Assembly (NCBI GenBank): GCA_024579835.1
Contig: CP102060.1
Location: 3,075,558-3,139,557, forward strand
Direction of reading: 5' to 3'
Source: Clostridiaceae bacterium HFYG-1003
Lineage (GTDB): Bacteria > Bacillota > Clostridia > Clostridiales > Clostridiaceae
Length of the DNA: 64,000 nucleotides
A model generated the notes under the pieces. The model did no database searches. It saw nothing but the letters and a program-made list of their open reading frames with translations, and was not told where the DNA came from. This document shows positions 8,059 to 16,642 of the stretch, in pieces. The position numbers and the translations under genes were made by a program. Each line of letters opens with the position of its first letter. The stretch's first letter is position 1.

Positions 8059-8754
8059 GTGATCATACTACACACGGCGGCAGCATCTCTGCCAGATCAG
8101 ATCCTGAAATTCTTTCAGGATTATCTGAACTACTTTCCCCAGGTGTGGAAGGGAGCTCCGGTTGCGCTGACTCTCACGATCCTCGGCATTCTGTTCGGTA
8201 CCATCATTGGAATGGTAGTCTCTCAGATGAAAATGTCCAAAGTCTGGATTCTAAAAAAACTCGGTTCATTCTATACCTGGTTTTTAAGAGGCACCCCCAT
8301 GATGGTGCAGCTCTACTTCCTGTATTACGGACTTCCCAAAATGAATATCTTTCTCAGTTCGTACATGGCGGCGGTCATCGGGTTGTCCCTGAATATCGGC
8401 GCCTATATGGCAGAGATCATTCGCGGCGGCATCCAGGCCATTGACAAGGGACAGTTTGAGGCCGCCAAAGCACTGGGTATGAGCCACTGGCAGACCATGA
8501 AGCGCATTGTGATTCCCCAGACCGTCCGGATCATTCTCCCGACATTGGGCAACGAATTCATCACGCTTCTCAAGGATACCTCGCTGGTTGCGGCGATTGC
8601 TCTGACCGAAGTTCTGAAGCTGACGCATGAGATTACTTCCCGGGATTTCAATCCGATCCCGGCCTATGCCGTCGCGGCCACATTTTACCTGTTCTTCACC
8701 TCGATTCTGACTTTCCTGTTTGGCCGGTTGGAAAAGAAGCTGGCTGTGTACTAG
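8059..8754 (+). CDS. Polar amino acid ABC transporter, permease (HisM/GlnP family)
   Basis: A 231-residue permease of the polar amino acid importer. It has about five membrane segments and the cytoplasmic EAA loop (QFEAAKALGMSHWQTMKRIV), which docks on the ATPase. The FLRGTPMMVQLYFLYYGLP stretch is the typical HEQRo/HisMQ family signature. Translation starts at GTG 8059, 6 nt after AGGAGG. It probably works as a homodimer, because only one permease gene is present. It is in the same operon as the binding protein and ATPase. Confidence 0.93.
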   Translation: MIILHTAAASLPDQILKFFQDYLNYFPQVWKGAPVALTLTILGILFGTIIGMVVSQMKMSKVWILKKLGSFYTWFLRGTPMMVQLYFLYYGLPKMNIFLSSYMAAVIGLSLNIGAYMAEIIRGGIQAIDKGQFEAAKALGMSHWQTMKRIVIPQTVRIILPTLGNEFITLLKDTSLVAAIALTEVLKLTHEITSRDFNPIPAYAVAATFYLFFTSILTFLFGRLEKKLAVY

Positions 8755-8763
8755 GAGGAAGCA

Positions 8764-9573
8764 ATGTCTGAATACAGAAACAACCCAGTCATGATTGAAA
8801 CGGTCAACCTGACCAAACGGTTTGACGACCTGACGGTGTTTGAGAACCTCAATGTGAAAATCCATAAGAATGAGGCAGTTTGCGTCATAGGCGCCTCCGG
8901 TTCCGGAAAGAGTACCTTCCTGCGCTGTCTCAATAACCTGGAGACCCCGACCTCCGGTCAGATTTTTATTGCCGGGGAACAGATGGACCCCTATGACAAG
9001 GAATCAGTCAAGCGGGCGATCTCAAAAGTCGGCATGGTGTTCCAGCAGTTCAATCTCTTTCCCAATCTGACCGTCATGGGGAATGTCATTGAAGCCCCGA
9101 TGACCGTCAAGGGGACGCCGAAGGAAGAAGCCATGAAGAAGGCGGAAGTCCTGCTCAAGAAAGTCGGTTTGTGGGAGAAGCGGGATCAGTATCCGTCCAA
9201 ACTCTCCGGCGGGCAGAAGCAGCGGGTCGCGATTGCGCGGGCCCTGGCCATGGAGCCTGAAATCATGCTCTTTGATGAACCGACCTCTGCCCTGGACCCG
9301 GAGCTGGTTGGCGAAGTTCTTCAGGTAATGAAGGACCTGGCCTATTCCGGACTGACCATGGTGGTGGTTACCCATGAAATGAGCTTTGCGCGGGACGTTT
9401 CCGACCGAGTGATCTTCATGGACAAAGGAGCGATCGTCGAGGATGCCGTTCCGGAGAAGATTTTCACCAATCCGGACAACGAGAGAACCAGGACATTCCT
9501 TGCCAAGTATCTGAAGTCAACCCGGAAATCCGAAGAACCAACCGGTGCCCAGAAGAAAGAGTTCATTGACTAA
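8764..9573 (+). CDS. Polar amino acid ABC transporter, ATP-binding protein (GlnQ type)
   Basis: A 269-residue ABC ATPase that powers the importer. Walker [10 protein letters not shown] (residues 43-51), Q-loop ([13 protein letters not shown]), signature LSGGQKQR, Walker [13 protein letters not shown] and the H-loop VTHEMSFA are all intact. The N-terminal extension SEYRNNPVM and the charged C-terminal tail after [10 protein letters not shown] are small additions. An AGGAGG site lies 4 bp before the ATG, directly after the permease stop. It ends the three-gene operon. Confidence 0.96.
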   Translation: MSEYRNNPVMIETVNLTKRFDDLTVFENLNVKIHKNEAVCVIGASGSGKSTFLRCLNNLETPTSGQIFIAGEQMDPYDKESVKRAISKVGMVFQQFNLFPNLTVMGNVIEAPMTVKGTPKEEAMKKAEVLLKKVGLWEKRDQYPSKLSGGQKQRVAIARALAMEPEIMLFDEPTSALDPELVGEVLQVMKDLAYSGLTMVVVTHEMSFARDVSDRVIFMDKGAIVEDAVPEKIFTNPDNERTRTFLAKYLKSTRKSEEPTGAQKKEFID

Positions 9574-9927
9574 GTCAGGATTACTCCCAGGGAATACTTT
9601 CTGATCCAAGTTCAAATCCAAGTACAAATGATTCGAGGACAAAAGATCCAAGTAAATAAGAACCGAAGGGATTGGAGCGATCCAGTCCCTTTGGCATGAG
9701 CAGAACCAGAGAAAGGCGACCAGCCCGGGTCAGTGGAAGTCGATCATGCTCTGTTCATGAGATTCGAGGGATGTCGGATGGTCCGGGATTCCAAAGGGTC
9801 TGATTTATGTTAAAATAGTTGAGAATTGAAGCAGATCACTGGGAGCGGACCGAACGGTTGGGAGGGTCTGTCTCGATGATTTGAGCTCCGGGTGATGCAT
9901 TGCCCGGACCGGAAGGGGAGAAGTACC
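9574..9927. other. Intergenic region between the ABC operon and the TetR gene
   Basis: No gene was recognised. A hairpin at 9666-9691 (AAGGGATTGGA / TCCAGTCCCTT, loop GCGA) could terminate the ABC operon, but no T-run follows. A TAAAAT near 9811 is a possible -10 for the regulator gene. Confidence 0.4.
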
Positions 9928-10608
9928 TTGGAACTGAGCAATAAGGACATCCAGCGGATCCGCACCATGTCATACTTTGTGGAGGCCGTGCATCAGATCA
10001 TTGAATCTGAAGGCATTGAAGCTGTCACGGTACGGAAGGTCAGCAAGCTGGCCGGCTATAATCCGGCGACTCTGTACAATTATTTTGAGAATCTGGATTA
10101 CCTGGTGGGGTTTGCCTCGATCAAGTATCTCCAGGATTACCATCAAAGCCTGAAGCATGATGTGGAGCCCATCAAGGAACCAAGGGTGCGATTCCTGGCC
10201 ATCTGGGAGTGCTTCTGCTTTTATTCCTTCGAGCGCCCGAAGATCTACGAAGCGTTGTTCTTTAAGACTCCGCGGTATTCCCTGTGCGAGTTCTTTGAGT
10301 TTTATTTCAAGATGTTTCCGGAGGAGCTCAATGAGCACACGGTGGATATTCAGGAAATGATGAAGGGCTGCAGCCTGCCAACCCGGAACATGTCGGTACT
10401 GGCACCGGTCATCGAAGCCCATCAGATCCGTTTGCCCCAGTCGGAACTGCTGCTGCTCAATGAAATGATGATCGCACTGTTCCGGGGCAAGCTTTCCGAA
10501 TGCATTGTCTCAAACTGGGATAAGGATAAGCGGATCCGGGAAGGGAAGAAACTGGTGGCCTTTCTTGGCTGGCTCCTGGATCGATCGGTATCATTCAAAT
10601 CATCCTAG
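9928..10608 (+). CDS. TetR/AcrR family transcriptional regulator, probable regulator of the grd operon
   Basis: A 226-residue TetR-type regulator. The N-terminal helix-turn-helix reads AVHQIIESEGIEAVTVRKVS then LAGYNPATLYNYFENLDYL (about residues 15-55), with the NPATLYNYF recognition helix usual for the family; the rest is an all-helical ligand domain. TTG at 9928 is preferred because GGAAGGGGAG lies 8 nt upstream; GTG 9892 and ATG 9895 are in frame but lack a site. A good terminator follows. The adjacent grdI promoter carries a perfect palindrome over its -35, so control of betaine reductase by this protein is a reasonable inference, not shown. Confidence 0.85.
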   Translation: MELSNKDIQRIRTMSYFVEAVHQIIESEGIEAVTVRKVSKLAGYNPATLYNYFENLDYLVGFASIKYLQDYHQSLKHDVEPIKEPRVRFLAIWECFCFYSFERPKIYEALFFKTPRYSLCEFFEFYFKMFPEELNEHTVDIQEMMKGCSLPTRNMSVLAPVIEAHQIRLPQSELLLLNEMMIALFRGKLSECIVSNWDKDKRIREGKKLVAFLGWLLDRSVSFKSS

Positions 10609-10620
10609 TTATACAAATTT

Positions 10621-10647
10621 CAGCTGCTGGCGCAGCTGTTTTTTTGT
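10621..10647 (+). terminator. Rho-independent terminator after the TetR gene
   Basis: CAGCTG (10621-10626) and CAGCTG (10633-10638) form the stem around CTGGCG, followed by TTTTTTTGTTTTT. Confidence 0.88.
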
Positions 10648-10695
10648 TTTTTGGCAGGAAGCAAACGAGAATGAAAAATAAACAATTTTATAAAA

Positions 10696-10732
10696 TAAAC
10701 ATGTTTACTTTCGGGAAAACGTTTAGTATACT
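10696..10732 (+). promoter_or_regulatory. grdIH promoter with overlapping palindromic operator
   Basis: TTTACT (10704-10709) and TATACT (10727-10732) are spaced by 17 bp. The perfect 12-bp palindrome TAAACATGTTTA (10696-10707) overlaps the -35, a usual position for a TetR-family operator. Which regulator binds is inferred from the neighbouring gene. Confidence 0.6.
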
Positions 10733-10776
10733 GTCCTTAGCAACGAACATCGTCTGTATTCCAGGAGGGAAATTGT

Positions 10777-12102
10777 ATGAAATTACAGCTGGCCAACTAC
10801 CAGGTCCAGGACGTCGTATTCGGCGACCGGACATTCTTCAGCAAGGGCATTCTCACAATTAACAAAGAGGAAGCCATCCAGTACGTCAAAGAAGATGAGC
10901 ACATCACCGAGTGTGACATCGAAATCGCAAGACCCGGGGATTCCACTCGAATCGTTCCGGTCAAGGAAGCCGTCGAGCCACGCGCTAAGACCGACGGACG
11001 TCCCGCCTTCCCGGGAGTAACCGGAGATGTGGTTCAGGTCGGCACTGGCCGGACGAACTGTCTGAAAGGGGTTTCCGTTCTAGGCGTAGGCATGCACTGG
11101 GGATCCTTCGGAGATGGTATTATCGATATGAGCGGAGAAGGCGCCAAGCTGACTCATTTCTCCCAGCTCATCAACATCTGCCTGGTGTGTGATACCGATG
11201 AGCTCTTTGAACAGAGAGAACAGCAGAAAAAGAACCACGCTCTGCGCTGGGCGACCCACCGGTTTGCCGAGTATCTGGCTTTCTCTGTGGGCCAGGAAAC
11301 GGAAGATGAGCTGGTAACCTATGAACTGGGTTCTGTTCGTCAGAGGGAAGCAGCAGTGGAAAACCTGCCGGCTATTGTCTATGTCATGCAGCCCCAGTCC
11401 CAGATGGAAGAAATGGGCTACAATGCACTGCTCTACGGATGGGATTTAAACCACTTCATTCCCAGCCTGGTACACCCCAACGAAGTGCTGGACGGAGCCA
11501 TGATTGACGGTTCCTTCATGCCTTGTTCCTCCAAGTGGTCTACCTTCGATTACCAGAATAATCCGGTGATCACGCGGTTGTACGAAGAACATGGCAAGAC
11601 GCTGAATTTCCTCGGCGTGATCATGTCCAACCTGAACGTATCGCTGGAGCAGAAACAGCGTTCCGCACAGGCAGTAGCCAAGCTGGCGAATATTATCGGC
11701 GCAGATGGAGCGATCCTTACGGAAGAAGGCTACGGCAATCCGGACGCGGACTTCATTGCCTGCTTCGTTGAGCTGGAAAAAGCCGGCGTCAAAACGGTTG
11801 GACTTACCAACGAATGTACCGGCCGGGACGGCAAGAGCCAGCCGCTGGTTGCCCTGGATGTCCTGGCAGATGCCATTGTCTCCACCGGCAATGTCTCGGA
11901 GCTGATTGAGCTCCCGGCCATGGACCATGTCATCGGTGAGCTGGAAGCAGCCGGCCGCGACGGATTATCCGGCGGATGGGCCTACGATGAGCTTCTGGGA
12001 CCGACAGTCCGCGAAGACGGCAGCATCATTATTGAAAACAACAGTACCTTCTGCGGTGACCGGATCATCGGATGGTCTCCCAAGACCATGAAAGAATTTT
12101 AG
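10777..12102 (+). CDS. grdI: Betaine reductase complex component B, alpha/beta subunit (pyruvoyl proprotein)
   Basis: A 441-residue member of the GrdE/GrdG/GrdI family. In this family the proprotein is cleaved into alpha and beta subunits, with a Cys converted to the catalytic pyruvoyl group that binds the amine substrate. The SFMPCSSKWSTFDYQNNP segment with Cys250 is the likely cleavage region, judged by position near the reported site in GrdE; a second conserved Cys lies in GRTNCLKG (Cys95). ATG at 10777 follows CCAGGAGGG. grdH starts 12 bp after the stop. Glycine, sarcosine and betaine paralogues are hard to separate by eye; betaine is favoured because the next gene is a BCCT-type betaine transporter. 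Confidence 0.9.
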   Translation: MKLQLANYQVQDVVFGDRTFFSKGILTINKEEAIQYVKEDEHITECDIEIARPGDSTRIVPVKEAVEPRAKTDGRPAFPGVTGDVVQVGTGRTNCLKGVSVLGVGMHWGSFGDGIIDMSGEGAKLTHFSQLINICLVCDTDELFEQREQQKKNHALRWATHRFAEYLAFSVGQETEDELVTYELGSVRQREAAVENLPAIVYVMQPQSQMEEMGYNALLYGWDLNHFIPSLVHPNEVLDGAMIDGSFMPCSSKWSTFDYQNNPVITRLYEEHGKTLNFLGVIMSNLNVSLEQKQRSAQAVAKLANIIGADGAILTEEGYGNPDADFIACFVELEKAGVKTVGLTNECTGRDGKSQPLVALDVLADAIVSTGNVSELIELPAMDHVIGELEAAGRDGLSGGWAYDELLGPTVREDGSIIIENNSTFCGDRIIGWSPKTMKEF

Positions 12103-12114
12103 GAGGATCGGGAA

Positions 12115-13428
12115 ATGAAAAAAGTTCTGTTATACCTGAATCAGTTTTTCGCCGGCATTGGCGGGGAAGATATGGCGGATGTCGCTCCGCAGTTCCGTGA
12201 AGACATCAAAGGTCCTGCACTGGCCTATAAAGCCATGCTGGGCAGCGACGCACAAATCATCGGCGCCATCATCTGCGGCGACAACTACATGGGATCCAAT
12301 ACCGAAGCGGCACTGGCAGAGATCGACGCTCTGCTGGAGGGCAAATCCTTCGATATCCTGCTGGCTGGGCCGGCATTCCAGGCAGGACGCTATGGCGTGG
12401 CCTGCGGAACCGTAGCCAGACATATCCAGAATAAATATGGCGTTATGGCTGTTTCTTCCATGCATGAAGAAAATCCGGGTGTCGAGATGTTCAAGCAGGA
12501 TCTCTACATCATGCCCGGCGGCAGAAGCGCAGCCTCCATGAAAGATGACGTTTCCGCCATTGTCGGTCTGGCCAAGCGCCTGCTGGCCGGTGAAACTCAG
12601 ATTCTTCAGGAGGAAGGCGGTTTCTTCCTTCGCGGCATCCGTCACCAGGTATGGCTGCCGGAGGGACGTCCCGCTGTGGATCGCGTCATTGACATGCTGC
12701 TGAAAAAAGTCAATGGCGAAGCGTTTGAGACCGAACTGCCCATCCGCCTGAAGGAACGCGTTCCCGTGGCGCCGGCCGTTCAGGATCTGACCAAGGCAAA
12801 CGTTGCCCTCATTACCACCGGCGGAATTGTTCCGGTGGACAATCCGGACCGGATTCAGTCCGCTTCCGCAACCCGCTGGGGACGATACGACATCTCACAG
12901 ATGGATCGTCTCAAGGGAGGAGAATTTAAAACCATCCATGCCGGATTTGACCCGGCTGCCGCTGATGCGGATCCCAATGTCATCATGCCCGTGGATGCCA
13001 TGAAGCATTTTGAGAAAGAAGGCTTTATCGGCAGGCTTCACCCCTGGTTCTATTCCACCGTCGGAACCGGCACCACCGAAAATGAAGCTGCCCGCATGGC
13101 GAAGGAAATGATTCCATTCCTGAAAGAAGACGGCGTCACGGCCATCATCATGACCAGCACGTGAGGCACCTGCACACGTTGCGGTGCAACGATGGTCAAA
13201 GAACTTGAAAAAGCCGGATTCCCCATTGTTCAGATGTGCAACCTGATTCCGGTTGCTTCCACAGTGGGCGCTAATAAGATTGTTCCTACCATTTCGATTC
13301 CCTATCCGCTCGGAGATCCTGCGACCTCCGCGGAAGCTCAGTGGAAGCTGCGCCTTTCCAGAGTCCGGACTGCCCTTGAAGCTCTGACGGATGACATTTC
13401 CGAACAGAAGATCTATGCGGTGAAGTAA
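12115..13428 (+). CDS. grdH: Betaine reductase complex component B, gamma subunit, selenoprotein with in-frame UGA
   Basis: A 437-residue GrdB/GrdF/GrdH protein. The frame is interrupted by TGA at 13162-13164, codon 350, where this family has selenocysteine. The text on either side is continuous family sequence: AIIMTST, then Sec, then GTCTRCGATMVKELEKAGFP, with Cys at +3 and +6. A hairpin with a GGT loop stands 12 bases downstream. The protein accepts the substrate with grdI's product and passes a carboxymethyl group to the GrdA selenoprotein, releasing trimethylamine from betaine; GrdA and GrdC/D are not in this window. The next gene starts 1 bp after the stop. A gene finder would split this into a truncated protein and a short orphan frame. 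Confidence 0.93.
13162..13191 (+). promoter_or_regulatory. UGA codon with bacterial SECIS-like hairpin in grdH
   Basis: CGTTGC (13177-13182) and GCAACG (13186-13191) make a perfect 6-bp stem capped by GGT. The stem starts 12 nt and the loop 18 nt after the TGA. Loop Gs at this distance fit the general bacterial SECIS rules for SelB recruitment. Confidence 0.8.
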
Positions 13429-13429
13429 A

Positions 13430-14938
13430 ATGGAAAAGGATCGCCAGGGCTCACTGGCCCCCAAACAAGACAATACGGTATACTTCGTTTCCCTGGTTAT
13501 CGTCCTGGCGATTTCTGCCGCAGGGCTGCTGTTCAGCGGTCCCTTCGGCAAGTCCATGGATACGATACTCCAGTTCCTGCAGGTTCATTTCGGCTGGCTC
13601 TATCTCTTTGCCATGCTGGCCTTCGTCGTTGTGGCGCTGGGCATCGCCTTCTCCAAGTATGGCAAGCTGAAACTCGGACCGGATGACTCAGTGCCGGACT
13701 ATTCCACCAAATCCTGGTTTGCCATGCTCTTTGGCGCCGGAATGGGAATTGGGCTGGTATTCTGGGGCATTGCGGAACCTCTGTCCCATCTGGTAGCTCC
13801 CATGGGCCTGGAACCAGGCTCCAATGAAGCGGCAACCTTTGCCATTCAGGCCTCGTTCAAGCACTGGGGCTTCCACCCTTGGGCGAACTACACCATCATC
13901 GGTCTGGCACTGGGATACTTCCAGTTCCGCAAAGGCTATCCCGGGCTGATCAGCTCCATCTTTGTCCCCCTGATCGGAGAAAAAGGCGTGCGCGGCCCCA
14001 TCGGCAAGCTCATCGATATCCTGGCGGTCTTTGCCACTGTAGCCGGTGTTGCCACCTCCCTGGGACTGGGTACGATGCAGATCAACTCAGGCCTGAACAA
14101 GGTCTTTGGCATTCCCAACAATTCGACGGTACAGCTCATCATCATCGCCGTCATCACCGTCATTTTCATCTGGACGGCGGTGGCTGGCATTGAAAAGGGA
14201 ATCGCGCTGCTGGGCGATATCAACCTGTACCTGGCAGGCGCCCTGCTGGTGGCCAGCTTCCTGGTCGGACCCAAGCTCCTTACACTGAACACCTTCACGG
14301 AAGGGATGGGTGCCTATATCCAGAACTTCATTTCTGATTCACTCCATCTGAACCTGTTGGGAGACAATGGCTGGATCAATGGCTGGACGGTCTTCTACTG
14401 GGCCTGGTGGATTGCCTGGGCACCGTTTGTCGGATCATTTATTGCCCGGATCTCCCGCGGCCGGACCTTCAAGGAATTCATCCTGGGCGTTACGGTGGCC
14501 CCCGCCGTGACCTCCATGGTCTGGTTTGCCATTTTTGGTGCCATGGGCATCGATATGAAGAACAAGATCGGGCTCGAGAAAATGGCGGAAATCGCCAAAG
14601 TTCCGGAAACGGCACTGTTCGAAGTCTTCTCCCAGTATCCGCTGGGACAGGTCCTGTCCTTCATCGCCATCTTCCTGCTCATCACCTTCTTTGTTACCTC
14701 GGCCAACTCAGCCACCTTTGTGCTGGGAATGTTCACCCAGGGCGGAGACCTCAATCCTTCCAACAGCAAGAAGATTACCTGGGGACTGATTCAGTCCGCG
14801 CTGGCGACCTCACTGCTTCTGGCAGGCGGCCTGGTTCCGCTTCAGACCGCTTCGGTTATCGCAGCTTTCCCCTTTATCTTTATCATGTTCTTCGCCATTG
14901 CCTCTCTGTTCAAGGCTCTGCGCGAGGAAACACTCTAG
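13430..14938 (+). CDS. BCCT family glycine betaine transporter
   Basis: A 502-residue transporter of the betaine/carnitine/choline family, which moves quaternary amines by sodium or proton coupling. Family marks are AMLFGAGMGIGLVFWGIAEP and the WAWWIAWAPFVGSFIARISR stretch, in which the Trp residues form the aromatic cage for the trimethylammonium group. Around twelve membrane segments are visible. The ATG is 1 bp after the grdH stop, so it is translationally coupled and surely in the same operon. Its job here is probably to bring in betaine as a fermentation substrate, not only as an osmolyte; this is inferred from context. Confidence 0.94.
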   Translation: MEKDRQGSLAPKQDNTVYFVSLVIVLAISAAGLLFSGPFGKSMDTILQFLQVHFGWLYLFAMLAFVVVALGIAFSKYGKLKLGPDDSVPDYSTKSWFAMLFGAGMGIGLVFWGIAEPLSHLVAPMGLEPGSNEAATFAIQASFKHWGFHPWANYTIIGLALGYFQFRKGYPGLISSIFVPLIGEKGVRGPIGKLIDILAVFATVAGVATSLGLGTMQINSGLNKVFGIPNNSTVQLIIIAVITVIFIWTAVAGIEKGIALLGDINLYLAGALLVASFLVGPKLLTLNTFTEGMGAYIQNFISDSLHLNLLGDNGWINGWTVFYWAWWIAWAPFVGSFIARISRGRTFKEFILGVTVAPAVTSMVWFAIFGAMGIDMKNKIGLEKMAEIAKVPETALFEVFSQYPLGQVLSFIAIFLLITFFVTSANSATFVLGMFTQGGDLNPSNSKKITWGLIQSALATSLLLAGGLVPLQTASVIAAFPFIFIMFFAIASLFKALREETL

Positions 14939-15001
14939 CACTTCAGAACGCACCGGAAAGTCAAAGCCGGAGACAACCGTTCTGAATGAATAAAGGAGCA
15001 G

Positions 15002-15034
15002 CCGGCCCGGGAAGACTTCCCAGGCCGGTTTACT
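15002..15034 (+). terminator. Terminator of the grdIH-BCCT operon
   Basis: CCGGCC and GGCCGG enclose GGGAAG/CTTCCC with a single mismatch, giving a strong 12-bp-plus stem, then TTTACTC. A smaller hairpin (TTCAGAACG / CGTTCTGAA) sits at 14942-14986. Confidence 0.8.
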
Positions 15035-15304
15035 CATTCAGGATATGATTTAATCTGTTCTTGGCTGGCTTTATGCACTCCTCCAAGGATTTCTTTGCAC
15101 TCAGCCGAAGGCCTGAGCTGTCTCAGTTTTCAGTTGATGTTGATGTTGATGTTCCGGCAGTTATCCAGAAAAGGAACTTGCACAGCCGATCGTGAGCCAT
15201 GGAATTTACTTTTTCAATTAAGGTTCGGGCACGGAGTTCCATGCCCTGCAGATTTCCTATTGACGAATGCGCTCAAACAGTGGTATGATAAATTCCGTTA
15301 CCAC
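15035..15304. other. Intergenic region with tRNA-Glu promoter
   Basis: No gene is supported. TTGACG (15260-15265) and TATGAT (15284-15289), 18 bp apart, form the likely tRNA-Glu promoter. Confidence 0.55.
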
Positions 15305-15379
15305 GGCCCCATGGTCAAGCGGTCAAGACGCTAGCCTCTCACGCTGGAATCAGGAGTTCGATTCTCCTTGGGGTCACCA
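15305..15379 (+). tRNA. tRNA-Glu (CTC anticodon)
   Basis: Acceptor GGCCCCA (15305-15311) pairs with TGGGGTC (15369-15375); CCA is encoded. The anticodon stem CTAGC/GCTGG encloses CTCTCAC, giving CTC. Confidence 0.95.
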
Positions 15380-15388
15380 TAATAAAGA

Positions 15389-15418
15389 AATGGAAGCAAT
15401 CAATTGATTGCTTCCATT
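15389..15418. terminator. Terminator hairpin after tRNA-Glu
   Basis: A 30-bp perfect palindrome: AATGGAAGCAATCAA is followed directly by its reverse complement. A long T-rich stretch follows about 20 bp later. It may serve both strands, because the znuA-like gene converges on it. Confidence 0.7.
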
Positions 15419-15488
15419 ATTTCATTGCTTTCATTTTTTTAGGAGCTAGGTCATTACCCCGTGAGGGCACAGGAATTGATTCCGGCTG

Positions 15489-16415
15489 CTACTTGCTGTC
15501 CTTCTCCATAGCGGTCAGGACTTTCTGGTAGATGTCCCGGATGCTGGGAAAGATCTCGCCGCTGGTTTCCAGGGTGGGGATGGAAACCAGCTCTGCGCCG
15601 GTTTCCCGGGCCAGCGTTTCGGAGACTTTGGGAGAGGCGGTTTCTTCCACAAAGATGGTGGTAATCCGGTGTTCTTTGACAAAATCCACCAGCTCTTTGA
15701 TTTTCTGAGGGGTAGGTTCTCCTTCGCCGAAGGGGCCTTCCACCGCCATTTGCTCCAGACCGATGGAGCGGGTCAGGTAACCGAAGGCCTCATGACCGGT
15801 GACAAAGGCTTTCCCCTGATAGGCGACGAATTTGGGATGGAATTCATTGGCGAGGGCATCGGCTTCCGTATTGAACTTCTTCAGATTCTCCTCGAAATCG
15901 GACTTATGCTCGGGAGCAATCAGAGTCAGTGCCGTCGCTGTATTGGCAGCCATCAGTTTTAACTCGGGCAGACCCAGCCAGACATGGGGATCCACTTCCC
16001 CCTCATGGGTGTGATCTTCACCCTCTTCATGTTCATGGCCTTCGGCCAGGGGAATGTAATCCAGCCCGTCTCCCAAAACCATGAGCTTGGTAGCGCCCGT
16101 AATGGCACCGTCCGTGGCCCATGGTTCCATGCCCAGGCCGTTAATGAAGAGCACCTTGGCTTCCTTTAACTTTGCCATGTCCTTCGCCGTGGGTTCAAAG
16201 TCGTGAGCATCCACTCCCGGCTTAACAAACATCGTAGTCTCCACCAGATCTCCGCCAATGGCTTTGACCAGCTGATCAATGGGGTGGATTGAGGTCATGA
16301 CCTGAATCTTATCAGCGGAGCCGGATGTGGCGGCCCCGGCCGTGGTTTGGTTCTGAGCGGGGGTGCACCCCGTGATGAGTAAAAGGGCGAGCAGCCCTGG
16401 TAATATTTTTTTCAT
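15489..16415 (-). CDS. Zinc ABC transporter substrate-binding lipoprotein (ZnuA/AdcA type)
   Basis: A 308-residue cluster A-I metal-binding protein. The N-terminus MKKILPGLLALLLITGC is a lipoprotein signal with the lipidated Cys at 17. Between the two lobes lies the His/Glu-rich loop EGHEHEEGEDHTHEGEVDPH, a mark of zinc (not manganese) binding proteins. Other family segments are SIHPIDQLVKAIGGD and FVTGHEAFGYLTR. The start at 16415 follows AGGAGG; an upstream in-frame ATG at 16448 would lie inside the operator. A Zur-like box and a good promoter stand directly upstream. No permease or ATPase gene is next to it, so it must work with partners elsewhere. Confidence 0.93.
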   Translation of the reverse strand: MKKILPGLLALLLITGCTPAQNQTTAGAATSGSADKIQVMTSIHPIDQLVKAIGGDLVETTMFVKPGVDAHDFEPTAKDMAKLKEAKVLFINGLGMEPWATDGAITGATKLMVLGDGLDYIPLAEGHEHEEGEDHTHEGEVDPHVWLGLPELKLMAANTATALTLIAPEHKSDFEENLKKFNTEADALANEFHPKFVAYQGKAFVTGHEAFGYLTRSIGLEQMAVEGPFGEGEPTPQKIKELVDFVKEHRITTIFVEETASPKVSETLARETGAELVSIPTLETSGEIFPSIRDIYQKVLTAMEKDSK

Positions 16416-16429
16416 AAGATCCTCCTGAC

Positions 16430-16450
16430 AAATGCGAATGATTTGCATTT
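16430..16450. promoter_or_regulatory. Zur-like box in front of the zinc-binding protein gene
   Basis: A 21-bp inverted repeat with half sites AAATGCGAAT and ATTTGCATTT around a central G, with a single mismatched pair. Its AAATnnnAATnATTnnnATTT layout matches the Bacillus Zur operator pattern. It covers the predicted start of the transcript. Confidence 0.7.
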
Positions 16451-16452
16451 AC

Positions 16453-16481
16453 ATCTTAATATTCGATTGGATCAATGTCAA
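16453..16481 (-). promoter_or_regulatory. Promoter of the zinc-binding protein gene
   Basis: On the minus strand TTGACA (16476-16481) and TAAGAT (16453-16458) are spaced by 17 bp. Confidence 0.65.
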
Positions 16482-16642
16482 CTTGTCAGAGGTGAATTTT
16501 TCATGAAGAGAATATGGCATCAGGATTCAGCCGGTCTTTTCTTTATGGTCGGCGGACATGACCTTCTTCCGATCACAAGGGAATGAGATATCCGGTATGA
16601 ATCGAAAAATGATATAATATCCAACGGAAAGAAGAGGATAAA

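Noticed and set aside
13192-13428. Separate small gene after the grdH TGA
   Set aside because: It is the in-frame continuation of grdH beyond the selenocysteine codon, not an independent gene.
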